Below the pieces are notes generated by a model. It made no database searches and was not told the DNA's origin. It saw only the letters and a program-made list of their open reading frames with translations. Shown piece after piece: positions 35,523 through 43,605 of a stretch of DNA of 47,344 nucleotides. The first letter of the stretch is position 1. Each line of letters begins with the position of its first letter. Made by a program: the position numbers and the translations under genes. The stretch comes from an uncultured Lachnospiraceae bacterium. Lineage in GTDB: Bacteria; Bacillota; Clostridia; Lachnospirales; Lachnospiraceae. Location of the stretch: contig CANRHU010000019.1 of the NCBI GenBank assembly GCA_947630485.1, forward strand, positions 1 to 47,344. The letters are read 5' to 3'.

Positions 35523-36511
35523 CCGCCTTTCCTTCTCAGTTTTAGTGATTCAACAGCAAACATAATTATGGAATACCATCCGCATATGACTATAGGAATT
35601 ATTCGGAATACTTTTGTTATTGAACTTTCTGACATCCCTGATACTGACAAACACTGAGCCATTACACAAGGTAATAAACAAAATACCAGTTTTTCCACTA
35701 ATGGGATAATAGACATAAGAAAGCGATTCATGCCCTTTAAATAACAGCGATAAAGCGGAATATTTGATTTTGAAAAAAACAACATATGTGCCAGAATTAC
35801 AGCTGCTAGCGAAAACATGATTTCAACAATCAAGGCAGCTGCTCCTTGTGAAGTGACATTATCGACGTTTCCAGATTTGTTTATTACTTCGCTTATGATT
35901 TGAGGGAATATTGCCAGCTCATCAGTTTTTGATTTTTCAGCAAACAATACAAATTTACTGTTCGTGCTTGCGGCGTATTCTCGATTAAAACCAAGGAAAA
36001 CCACCCCGATATCATTGTCTATAGAGGGGTTTACATAGTCATACTCTGTTTGCATAATGTCCATGACTTTCACCGATACAAGTAACGGCGAATAAGAGTA
36101 TTCCACAAATAAATCATCGCCAATGCTGAGATCATACGCATCAGCAACATTCTGAGATATGCAAACTTCTCCCGGTTTTAGACAAGAAAGACACGAAAGA
36201 TACCCCAGATCATATAAAACCCCTTCTTCTCGCATGATGCTTGAAACAGTCAACCGACGAGATCTATCAGCATCACGATAGAATTGAATATCGGTATCCG
36301 GGTAAAGACATTCATTGTTGAAGCTTTTACCATAGTTGAGTATGTATATTATGGAATAGTCGGCAGAGTCGTAACTATTGAGCTGTCCACCGATTTTATT
36401 CACTTTTACATGGAACAGACCAGAACATAAAAATGACGATGCCACGACTATAGCAACCGTAATTACAATCATCGTCACTCTTTCTATATATCCTTTTACA
36501 TACATTCCCAT
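35519..36511 (-). CDS. MacB/FtsX-type permease subunit 2
   Basis: 330 residues. One N-terminal membrane helix (about residues 12-32), an extracellular domain of ~180 residues (MacB-PCD-like, GEVCISQNVADAYDLSIGDDLFVEY), then three membrane helices (about 222-245, 257-283, 300-320). This 1+ECD+3 layout is the type VII ABC (MacB/LolCE/FtsX) mechanotransmission fold. It starts 1 base after the stop of the first permease gene. Weak overall similarity to known permeases; recognised from topology and context. Confidence 0.75.
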   Translation of the reverse strand: MGMYVKGYIERVTMIVITVAIVVASSFLCSGLFHVKVNKIGGQLNSYDSADYSIIYILNYGKSFNNECLYPDTDIQFYRDADRSRRLTVSSIMREEGVLYDLGYLSCLSCLKPGEVCISQNVADAYDLSIGDDLFVEYSYSPLLVSVKVMDIMQTEYDYVNPSIDNDIGVVFLGFNREYAASTNSKFVLFAEKSKTDELAIFPQIISEVINKSGNVDNVTSQGAAALIVEIMFSLAAVILAHMLFFSKSNIPLYRCYLKGMNRFLMSIIPLVEKLVFCLLPCVMAQCLSVSGMSESSITKVFRIIPIVICGWYSIIMFAVESLKLRRKGG

Positions 36512-36512
36512 A

Positions 36513-37724
36513 TCAGATTACTTCTACCTGAACTTCCTCTGTTGAGTCTCTTTTCTTAATCACTTTAACTTTGTAGTGTTTTTCAACATATCCGCTGGAT
36601 ATTCCGATCATTATTGTCGAAATAATAATTGCCGTCAGTATAGGAATAATGCAATTCAACACCTGATGATCCAGCAAAGATATATGAGCCTTCTTCGCCA
36701 AGAAAACATACAATGCGGTACTTGCAATACAAAACACAACCGCATTCGCAGTAATACCAGATTTATAGAACGCCTTAACAGCACCTTTGGTTCCGCTTTT
36801 CTTTACGAGAAAAGTTTTCATAAAGCTCTTCATTCCGCTGTTTGTTAGAAGAACCGTATTGAACACAATTATCACAATGGCTATAATTATTGCCATGATA
36901 AGGTTATTGATCCAGATACCTGTCTGAACATTATCATATTTCACACTGAGTACCTTATAATTCTCTTGGCAGTTTGTGATTTCTTTTGACCAATCCGCAT
37001 CGTTAAAGTCCTGAAGATGCTGATTATAAGTATCCTCACTGTCATACTCTGATCGACCTTTCAGCCGGGAAAGAGGTTTGTACTCTGAGTAAAGATAGGT
37101 CTCACAAGCGGCTTTGTCATCAGCAGAAATATACGCAGCACTATATTTGATTCCTGCTTCTTCTAACTGATGCGCTGCATCTCTCGATAAAATAAGTGCA
37201 ATCGTACCATTATTGTAATACGTATTCGTTTCAGCAACACTGGTTATTTTGAAAGTATACTCCCGGTCTGCAATGTTGATTGAAACGTTATCCCCAATCC
37301 CGTATCCGATATTGTCAAGATAAGCCTGGTCTACAACAGCATCTCCGCCTTTTAGTTCTGTAGCCCCATTGGTTATTCTCGCAGATCCATATGGCGTATA
37401 CTTCATCTTCTCAGCAAATGGGAAAAGAATGGAGGTTCCGTTTACGGAGCTTCCATTAATATCAATCACCGTCGTTGTCTCATAATAAGGAGTTACAGCC
37501 TTAATACCATTTTCCTCTGTGCTTTCAAGTTCATCTATCTGAGAATTTGAAGGCCCCGGAACAATATAATCTATGGTCGTGTGCGCATAAATGCTTTCAA
37601 AACTATTCTTCCTTGTAGCCTGCTCCAGATTTTCCTTCACGAAGCCAAAAGAGCAAAAGCATGATACAAGGAACATGATAATTGTTCCCAGAAGAAAATA
37701 GCATTGATTGCGTCTTTTCTTCAT
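36513..37724 (-). CDS. MacB/FtsX-type permease subunit 1
   Basis: 403 residues. N-terminal helix (residues 9-28, CYFLLGTIIMFLVSCFCSFGF), a ~245-residue extracellular domain with the MacB-like GGDAVVDQAYLDNIGYGIGD and DREYTFKITSVAETN, then three membrane helices (about 275-300, 325-347, 355-380) and a basic cytosolic tail. Its ATG shares one base with the stop of the lipoprotein gene (TGATG), and GAGGAGG lies inside that gene, so translation is coupled. Pairs with the subunit encoded at 35519-36511. Confidence 0.78.
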   Translation of the reverse strand: MKKRRNQCYFLLGTIIMFLVSCFCSFGFVKENLEQATRKNSFESIYAHTTIDYIVPGPSNSQIDELESTEENGIKAVTPYYETTTVIDINGSSVNGTSILFPFAEKMKYTPYGSARITNGATELKGGDAVVDQAYLDNIGYGIGDNVSINIADREYTFKITSVAETNTYYNNGTIALILSRDAAHQLEEAGIKYSAAYISADDKAACETYLYSEYKPLSRLKGRSEYDSEDTYNQHLQDFNDADWSKEITNCQENYKVLSVKYDNVQTGIWINNLIMAIIIAIVIIVFNTVLLTNSGMKSFMKTFLVKKSGTKGAVKAFYKSGITANAVVFCIASTALYVFLAKKAHISLLDHQVLNCIIPILTAIIISTIMIGISSGYVEKHYKVKVIKKRDSTEEVQVEVI

Positions 37725-38308
37725 CAGTCTGCATCCTCCTCATTCTGCGCAGATACATATTTGATGGTTCCTGTGGCATCCCAGTTAGGACTGACATTAT
37801 CATCGTATACAACCTCAACCTTAGTGCGTCCCTCACTTAATGGCTTGCATTCAAAGACAGCCCTAAACTTACTGGGACTCGTTCCAGCTACAACATTAAA
37901 ATCATAAGAGACACTGTTTGTAACCGCATCGGTTTTTCCGGTAATGCTGACACCAGGATGGTCATCCAGATAACAGTCAAGCACTGTCGTCGAAGGAATC
38001 GTAATCGTTGCAACAATTGTCTTTTCATCTTTAGTGTTCTCAGATTGAGAAACCTGCATTTCTACAGCGAGGTAATAAGTGGTATTTACCGGAATCTCCT
38101 GAATAGTCTCCGACCACGAAGAGCCTCCGTCTGTGCTGTACAGAAAACGAGTCGATGCCTGATATGTGATTTCGTGCTTTCTAAAAGGACTGGAAATGGT
38201 TCGGCCAAAAGATGTGTTTTCAAAAAAACCGCATCCTGTTAGTGAAAATCCCAGTAAAGCTACCAGAATCACAACCACAAATAATATAGCTGCTTTCTTC
38301 ATTTTCAT
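37724..38308 (-). CDS. Operon lipoprotein of unknown function
   Basis: 194 residues. Lipoprotein signal ending LTGC (Cys26), followed by a beta-rich domain of ~150 residues with repeated strand patterns (TTYYLAVEMQVSQ, KTIVATITIPSTTVLDCYL, SKFRAVFECKPLSEGRTKVEVVYDD), Ig-like in appearance. No recognisable family. GAGGAG precedes the ATG. Placed between immunity gene and permeases, it is a candidate adaptor or substrate-handling partner of the ABC complex. Confidence 0.75.
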   Translation of the reverse strand: MKMKKAAILFVVVILVALLGFSLTGCGFFENTSFGRTISSPFRKHEITYQASTRFLYSTDGGSSWSETIQEIPVNTTYYLAVEMQVSQSENTKDEKTIVATITIPSTTVLDCYLDDHPGVSITGKTDAVTNSVSYDFNVVAGTSPSKFRAVFECKPLSEGRTKVEVVYDDNVSPNWDATGTIKYVSAQNEEDAD

Positions 38309-38333
38309 GTCTCTCCTCGTATATGTAATGGTA

Positions 38334-38738
38334 TTAATCTAATGACTTAAGAAACTTGGTCAGGTTGTCCGAAACAAGAAGTCTTTCTCCCTCGGCTGTC
38401 TGAACCAACCACAAAATAACCTCCTTGCTCTTGATATCATAGCAAAGAACATCATCTCCCATAACAATTGCGAAAGCGACAATGTTCAATGCTTCGGTGC
38501 CCAACAAAGTATTGACCTTCTGTATGTCATACCCTGTAACATCTGATTTGGAAAGGAAGTGGCTAATGCCAAATTCTTCTTCTCCTACAAAGAAGGAGGT
38601 GTCCTTCAGCAGTCCGAAAGGATGCTTCTGGATAATCTTTCCAAGTTCCCGGTTGGTCACCTTTCGGGATTTTAGGTAATCCTTTACATATTTTTTATCC
38701 TGATCAAACAGAATAATTGTTTCTTCCTGAATCTCCAT
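38334..38738 (-). CDS. SMI1/KNR4 (SUKH)-like immunity protein
   Basis: 134 residues, no signal peptide. The strand pattern NIVAFAIVMGDDVLCYDIKSKEVILWLVQTAEG followed by a terminal FLKSL helix fits the SUKH fold, the commonest immunity superfamily for polymorphic nuclease toxins. Its ribosome site (AAGGAGGG) overlaps the toxin stop codon and the ATG is 12 bases after it, the standard toxin-immunity layout. Cytosolic location fits protection from a nuclease. Assignment by pattern and context. Confidence 0.75.
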   Translation of the reverse strand: MEIQEETIILFDQDKKYVKDYLKSRKVTNRELGKIIQKHPFGLLKDTSFFVGEEEFGISHFLSKSDVTGYDIQKVNTLLGTEALNIVAFAIVMGDDVLCYDIKSKEVILWLVQTAEGERLLVSDNLTKFLKSLD

Positions 38739-38750
38739 GTGAATCCCTCC

Positions 38751-40235
38751 TTACGGAATGTCTGCCGGCGATTCTAATGTCGCCCAAAATTCTGCAAGCG
38801 CTGATTCTCCGCCCGCATGAGCAACTCCTCCATACACAACAGAGTGAACATCCTGTGGTACCAACTGCATCGTCACCATGTCTTGATGGTGGTGCCATGT
38901 ATAGCCTGGTGGTGTTGATGTCAAACCAGCAGCCTGATTGGCAAGCCTGAAATCAGAAGTACAGTTGCCTGTCAGACATTTACCAGCAGCTTTTCCCGCC
39001 GTGGACGGGAAATCAAATTTGACCGTCTTTGTAGCATATTGGTCGAATATAGGATATCCGTTTGCATCGAACGGAACACCGTCAGGATACTTTGCGGCCT
39101 GTGTGCTCCCTTCCGGGAATTTATAGGTATTATTGGCATACTTTTCGTTTAGCTTGCATTTGTTGTGGACCACAGCTCCAAAGTTCCCAACCAAAAAGCT
39201 ATGATAATCGTTCACGCACAGGGTGTATGTTGAGATTGGTGCAGCATAGCTTACTAAATCAACAGATGTGACTGTACGGTAGAAACCATTATTTGAAAGC
39301 ACTTGATTTCCTTTTTTCAGCTCAGATGCAGGCAACCATCCGAATTCTGTTAAGAACGGATGCATCGGAGTACATTCGATTATCTCTCCATCAATTTGAA
39401 TACGGATCGTTTCCATGGTTTCACCAATGATAATCTGAGTAACTGGCTTATACGCGTATATGCCAGTATTCTCGTCATACGCATACACACAATCGCCGAC
39501 ATGGATTTCAGATATTTTGCGTACACCGCAATCGATCAGTACCGGCGTATCTTCAGTAAAACAATACTTGCTCTTGAATCCTCCGGTCGCAGCGCCATAT
39601 ATAGCTCCCCACATGTAGCCTTCCGCTGAACCTTCAAGCGCACCATACAGGGTCTCTTCAAAATCGCCACCTGACTTAATGGCGCTGATGATTGCTTTTG
39701 CAGCGGCACCAAACGCTGCCCCTTTGACAGCCATCGAAACTGATGCGTCCGCAGCCCCAGCAATGAAGCATGTGATGGGAGTAGATACTCCTGCCATCAC
39801 AACGTTTAAGACTACACAGATAACAATCACACCGGTACCAACAGCATATTTAGCAACAAATGAATTGACATCAAATTTGTCGCCGACCATTTTATATACT
39901 TTCTCACCATCAAAGTATTTCCCGTTAGACTGATAGTTCAACACTCGGCACTCGACAATTGGCATATCCTCCGGTATTTCCTCAAACAGGAGCTCAGCAT
40001 ATACCCACTCTGAAAACTCGTCTATATCAGCCCATGTGACTACGACTGCATTGTCCCACGTAGTGACGCTGTTATCATCGACATCTTCCCAGTTGTCGAT
40101 GTCCTCATTCATGTTCTCCTCATATATCACTTCAAGATGCTGGCTTCCAAGCCCACACCCTGCTAAGGAAGTCATAACGAGGCAGAAGATCAGAATGACA
40201 GGCAGAATTCCGTTATGAACAATTTTATTTCTCAT
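38751..40235 (-). CDS. Lipoprotein polymorphic toxin: HINT autoprotease plus WHH nuclease
   Basis: 494 residues. Lipoprotein signal ending LAGC (Cys27); a ~100-residue acidic extracellular region; a long hydrophobic/Gly-Ala segment (about 130-220) like pre-toxin membrane regions; a HINT domain from Cys225 (CFTEDTPVL) through the TPMHPF block (~289-294) and NDYHSFLVG to the terminal VVHN (357-358); then a C-terminal toxin domain (~361-494) with DFRLANQAAGLTSTPPGYTW, HHH and MQLVPQDVH...AHAGG, matching HNH/endonuclease-VII toxins with the WHH motif (Trp447, His448-450, His464). HINT cleavage next to residue 358 should free the nuclease. First gene of the operon. A/T-rich, consistent with transfer. 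Confidence 0.88.
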   Translation of the reverse strand: MRNKIVHNGILPVILIFCLVMTSLAGCGLGSQHLEVIYEENMNEDIDNWEDVDDNSVTTWDNAVVVTWADIDEFSEWVYAELLFEEIPEDMPIVECRVLNYQSNGKYFDGEKVYKMVGDKFDVNSFVAKYAVGTGVIVICVVLNVVMAGVSTPITCFIAGAADASVSMAVKGAAFGAAAKAIISAIKSGGDFEETLYGALEGSAEGYMWGAIYGAATGGFKSKYCFTEDTPVLIDCGVRKISEIHVGDCVYAYDENTGIYAYKPVTQIIIGETMETIRIQIDGEIIECTPMHPFLTEFGWLPASELKKGNQVLSNNGFYRTVTSVDLVSYAAPISTYTLCVNDYHSFLVGNFGAVVHNKCKLNEKYANNTYKFPEGSTQAAKYPDGVPFDANGYPIFDQYATKTVKFDFPSTAGKAAGKCLTGNCTSDFRLANQAAGLTSTPPGYTWHHHQDMVTMQLVPQDVHSVVYGGVAHAGGESALAEFWATLESPADIP

Positions 40236-40563
40236 TAACCGGTACTCCCTCTTGCCGCATATTTTCTGTAATTATTTCGGTGTACTAACCGCAGTATACT
40301 CCTCGACATATATCCAAAAATGAACCTCTATTTTTTTACATACATCAGCACAACATTATAACCCAAAGCATCCACTTTCTTGAGGAAGGATTTATTCACA
40401 AAATGGCTCTTCTTGCTGCAAATGACTTTATTAAATAAGGGAAAAGAGGTTCTGGTCTTCACCTCATAATCACTTTAACAGTTTTATTAAAAGAAGCAGT
40501 TTACGTCCTACTTTCCAGTAGTTACGCAAAAAGAAAGCCTTGATACGGCTCCTTTTTACGATT

Positions 40564-40591
40564 CTATTCCGAAAAAAGGTGTCTCCACACC
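40564..40591. repeat. Palindromic repeat, copy 3 (half preserved)
   Basis: CTATTCCGAAAA then AAGGTGTCTCCACACC: the same palindrome as at 34.4-34.5 kb in inverted orientation, with the distal arm eroded (TTTCTGTTCG). It lies ~330 bases upstream of the toxin start, so palindrome copies sit at both edges of the operon island. Confidence 0.8.
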
Positions 40592-40691
40592 ATTTCTGTT
40601 CGTGCTTGAAGGTGATGCTGGCATCGCCAGTGCTGTAGACGGTAACATAGTCTACAGCGCCGGCCAGTTTTGCCACTGAACTCGATCCCAA
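40592..40691 (-). pseudogene. Unassigned gene remnant cut by the palindrome
   Basis: About 33 codons (AKLAGAVDYVTVYSTGDASI then TFKHEQ) run up to the palindrome and stop making sense beyond it. The strand pattern VDYVTVYxxGDxxITFK weakly recalls the end of large serine recombinases, but I would not insist. The rest of 40236-40790 shows no convincing gene; TATACT at ~40312 on the minus strand may be the toxin operon -10 box. Confidence 0.3.
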
Positions 40692-40790
40692 TTATAACTT
40701 GCCTTCTTTGCATATTACAATATAACTAAGGCATGCTTATACCTCCACATCTTTCAGAAATGTCAACCCCTTATTTTAACTAACAGAGTC

Positions 40791-41645
40791 TTAAAATCCC
40801 CAATCATACCTTTGCCCGGTAACGCGGACCTTAAACGAGTCATATCTGACTCCATCCCAGTTATAATAATCCATCTGTTTCGTCATGGACGCACCCGGTT
40901 TCAGTTCGCTTTCACTATCGCAAAAATAACTCGTATCATAATTCACCACTTCATTTCCTCTAAAGAAAACTACGGTAGCTTTCACAAATTCTGCCGGGAT
41001 TGCGCCATTATTAGTAGCCTTAACTAAAACTTTATCTCCAAGGTCTGTAGCCTCTACGGCGACATTCTGGATAACCGGAACATAATATTTGTTCACCGTA
41101 GTTTCTATCGACGTATCAAAGCTATGTACTCCTGTAACACTGCCAAAGTAATTCGTCAAAAAGACCGTAGCACCTGCCGGAATATCACCCTCGGAAGTTG
41201 ATCCTGCTCCTACCGCATTCCCTGCCGAATCCTTTGCAGTCTCATTAATACTAATCGACAACGTATACGGAGAGTTATTGGTTATTTCCAGAAAATGTAG
41301 TGTGGTTCCGTAATTTTCATACAGCCAGTCCTGGATCAGGAGAGCGTTTGTCACTGAATTTGAAGCATAAGAAATATTTGATACTGTATGCAGCGTTATT
41401 TTAGCTCCATCTGAACCGACTAAACTGCCGTCCGGCGTGGTCGTATTCGCCAGCATATATCCGTCAGCACCAAAATAATATTGCTTTCCATCAATTTCCT
41501 GCCATTGATTTACTGGATAACTACCATCATTATTCTGATACCAGTAACGCCCATCCGACTCCTGTTTCCACTCTCCTGCAAATACCGTAGAAGCTACCGA
41601 GACAGATATAATGAAAGCGGAAAATAGTATTTTTGTTATTTTCAT
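40791..41645 (-). CDS. Secreted protein with cell-wall-binding repeats
   Basis: 284 residues from the ATG at 41645 (GAGGAGG upstream). Signal peptide cleaved near ASTVFA-G (residue ~23). Two choline/cell-wall-binding-type repeats follow (GEWKQESDGRYWYQNNDGSY and NQWQEIDGKQYYFGADGYM), then a ~200-residue beta-rich domain (LHFLEITNNSPYTLSISINE, VAVEATDLGDKVLVKATNN) of FxLYD-like pattern. Probably non-covalently attached to the wall. Divergent from an XRE regulator gene, with shared operator-like repeats between. Function of the C-terminal domain unknown. Confidence 0.82.
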   Translation of the reverse strand: MKITKILFSAFIISVSVASTVFAGEWKQESDGRYWYQNNDGSYPVNQWQEIDGKQYYFGADGYMLANTTTPDGSLVGSDGAKITLHTVSNISYASNSVTNALLIQDWLYENYGTTLHFLEITNNSPYTLSISINETAKDSAGNAVGAGSTSEGDIPAGATVFLTNYFGSVTGVHSFDTSIETTVNKYYVPVIQNVAVEATDLGDKVLVKATNNGAIPAEFVKATVVFFRGNEVVNYDTSYFCDSESELKPGASMTKQMDYYNWDGVRYDSFKVRVTGQRYDWGF

Positions 41646-41768
41646 GGTATTACCTCCTCGTAATTTAAATAAATCATTGTCCAACCACACCTTTTGAAAC
41701 GAATAATCAATAATATCCTTTCATCATTCTTTTCATCCCCCTTCCAACATAGATGTCCACCCATTCAA

Positions 41769-41797
41769 AGTGTATCATTATATAACTTATAAGTCAA
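41769..41797 (-). promoter_or_regulatory. Promoter of the cell-wall-binding protein gene
   Basis: Minus strand: -35 TTGACT (41792-41797), 17 bases, -10 TACACT (41769-41774). Confidence 0.7.
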
Positions 41798-41809
41798 TAT
41801 TAACTTATA
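41783..41809. promoter_or_regulatory. Direct repeats, candidate XRE operator
   Basis: TAACTTATA occurs at 41783-41791 and 41801-41809, 18 bases apart, on either side of the minus-strand -35 box; the first is part of the palindrome ACTTATAAGT. Spacing of under two helical turns suits a dimeric HTH regulator. Confidence 0.5.
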
Positions 41810-41815
41810 GATTCC

Positions 41816-41844
41816 TTATCATTTTCCCCAATTCCGCATATAAT
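41816..41844 (+). promoter_or_regulatory. Promoter of the XRE regulator
   Basis: TTATCA (41816-41821), 17 bases, TATAAT (41839-41844); transcript would start ~10 bases before the ATG at 41862, leaving a very short leader that still contains the AAGGGG ribosome site. Confidence 0.6.
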
Positions 41845-41861
41845 CAAAAGGGGTGATATGC

Positions 41862-42218
41862 ATGATACTCGACTACAGGCTGATAGGGCAGCGCCTGGCC
41901 AAATGCAGGAAAGAAAAACACGTCACGCAGGAGCAGCTGGCGGAATATCTGGATGTTTCCACCGCGTTCATCAGCAGGATCGAATGCGGAAGGACGCAGA
42001 TCAATCTGGAGCGGCTGGTTCAGATTTGTCGTTTTCTGGAAATAGAGCCCTCCTATATCCTTCAGGGCGCGGACTGCGCCTCTCCTGTCTATATGAACGG
42101 CGAACTATCCCAGCTTCTCAGCGAGTGCCCCAAGGAGGCCCTTCCTCTGGTTAAGAACCTGCTGGAAGATGTGATCGCGCATTTCAGCCAGAATTCTCCA
42201 TCTTCCGATAAGCATTAA
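41862..42218 (+). CDS. XRE family transcriptional regulator
   Basis: 118 residues. HTH_3 domain over residues ~7-61 (IGQRLAKCRKEKHVTQEQLAEYLDVSTAFISRIECGRTQINLERL split here as IGQRLAKCRKEKHVT and QEQLAEYLDVS and FISRIECGRT), then an acidic helical tail. The ATG at 41862 has AAGGGG 8 bases upstream; a GTG nine bases earlier is the alternative. Probably regulates itself and the divergent cell-wall-binding protein gene. Confidence 0.9.
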   Translation: MILDYRLIGQRLAKCRKEKHVTQEQLAEYLDVSTAFISRIECGRTQINLERLVQICRFLEIEPSYILQGADCASPVYMNGELSQLLSECPKEALPLVKNLLEDVIAHFSQNSPSSDKH

Positions 42219-42221
42219 AAT

Positions 42222-42255
42222 AACTGCCGGTATCTTTCTCTTTATACCGGCAGTT
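42222..42255. terminator. Bidirectional terminator between convergent genes
   Basis: Perfect 12-bp stem (42222-42233 with 42244-42255) and 10-base loop, with A-rich and T-rich flanks on the respective sides. It serves the XRE gene (+) and the kinase gene (-). Confidence 0.85.
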
Positions 42256-42299
42256 TACTATTTTCTTCGTATAATTTGGTATGCTGGCAGCATACTTTT

Positions 42300-43508
42300 C
42301 TAAATTTTCACGATCGCCTGAAACAGCAATACAGCTATGGTCTCAAGCAGAATAAGAATCCCATATGTGAACGGCCAGACCATACAATATCCCAGACAGC
42401 GGGCCCATCCTTTCTTGCTGTGCAGAAGCGGCATTTTCGCGGCGGCGCCGTGATAGTCCGTATATACCGCAACTGTGACAAGCAGGCTGATAAGCACCAG
42501 GATCCTATCCGACCACAGCGCCAGCGGCCGGCCCGCATCCACCTCAAAATCCACCTTCAGACTTACAATAATGATGAACAGATAGCCCGCCACCGCCAGC
42601 AGTTTCTTCCACCATACGCCGCTTCGGAAACCGGGGATCGGCCATATCCCGGCCGGTTTGCGCCTGTCCGTTTCACTCCTGCGTTCTTTGTATCTATCTT
42701 CCCCATGGAACCCTGCCTCTTCCTCCGCCCGGGGCGCAGGCGCGGGTCTTGTGCGGATGGATTCTGCCGTCTCTGCTGCATCCTCCGCCGCCGTCGCTGC
42801 GGCCGGACCATTCATCTGCAATACCTGCAGCGCCTGATCCAGCTCCCATACCGACTGATATCTCTGCTTCGGATCCATCTGCGTACATTTCCGGATGACG
42901 GCGCCGCAGGCGCCTTCCGCCATTCGGTCTTTGATATGAACCCCGGTCAGGAGATAATTGAACACCACGCCAAGCGCGTAGATATCCGTCCGGGCGTCTG
43001 TCTGGGCAAAGCCGAACTGCTCGGGAGCCGCGTAGGCCTCGGTTCCGATCAGTCGGGTATCCTGCTTCAGCCCCTTCTCATAAATCCGGGCCGCGTTATA
43101 ATCGATCAGCTTCACAACACCCCCTCGGGAAATCATGATGTTGGACAGTTTCACATCCCGGTGAATGATCGGCGGCTCCTGGCTGTGCAGACAGGCAAGG
43201 GCTTCGCAGACCTGGCGGACGATTCCGAACGCTTCCTCCCGGCCAAATGAATACCCGCGGTTTATCCGTTCTTCCAGCGTCTCGCCGTTTATGTACTCCT
43301 CGATCAGCCAGAATCTTCCCTCTTCCAGCTTCCACGCGATAATACGGGGGATATGGATATTGCGAAGCCGTGCAACACGTTCATACACTTCCTGATTGAA
43401 TGTTTCAAGGCATTTTCTCACACAGATCTCCCCTGTGTCCCGGTCAAGAACCCGCCAGATATTTTTGTATTTTCCGACAGGGGCGATTTCCTGATACCGA
43501 TCCGGCAT
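42300..43508 (-). CDS. Hanks-type Ser/Thr protein kinase with C-terminal membrane segments
   Basis: 402 residues. Kinase domain over ~1-260: ATP-binding Lys32 (CVRKCLE) preceded by a degenerate Gly loop (VGKYKNIWRV), catalytic HRDVKLSN (116-123), metal motif DYN (136-138) in place of DFG, and AAPEQFG substrate loop. A polar linker rich in Ala/Glu/Arg (about 235-295) leads to three or four membrane helices (about 308-400); there are no PASTA domains. It is therefore not PrkC-like but a membrane-tethered kinase facing the cytosol. GAGGAGG precedes the ATG. Divergent from an HTH protein gene 97 bases away, a possible substrate or regulator. Confidence 0.9.
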   Translation of the reverse strand: MPDRYQEIAPVGKYKNIWRVLDRDTGEICVRKCLETFNQEVYERVARLRNIHIPRIIAWKLEEGRFWLIEEYINGETLEERINRGYSFGREEAFGIVRQVCEALACLHSQEPPIIHRDVKLSNIMISRGGVVKLIDYNAARIYEKGLKQDTRLIGTEAYAAPEQFGFAQTDARTDIYALGVVFNYLLTGVHIKDRMAEGACGAVIRKCTQMDPKQRYQSVWELDQALQVLQMNGPAAATAAEDAAETAESIRTRPAPAPRAEEEAGFHGEDRYKERRSETDRRKPAGIWPIPGFRSGVWWKKLLAVAGYLFIIIVSLKVDFEVDAGRPLALWSDRILVLISLLVTVAVYTDYHGAAAKMPLLHSKKGWARCLGYCMVWPFTYGILILLETIAVLLFQAIVKI

Positions 43509-43605
43509 ATGGCCTCCTCATTCCTGAAAATGTTCCCAATTTTACTTGTGCAATAATCATATTTAGTGTAACATAAAAAATGGAAATACAAAAGGAGAAC
43601 CCGAC

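Noticed and set aside
40470-40691. 73-codon frame as a real gene
   Set aside because: Its second half runs through the palindrome and beyond in Lys/Leu-rich noise; treated as a remnant only.
43509-43605. Promoters between the kinase and HTH genes
   Set aside because: Candidate hexamers (TTGTGC-17-TAACAT on plus, TACACT on minus) match too poorly to list.
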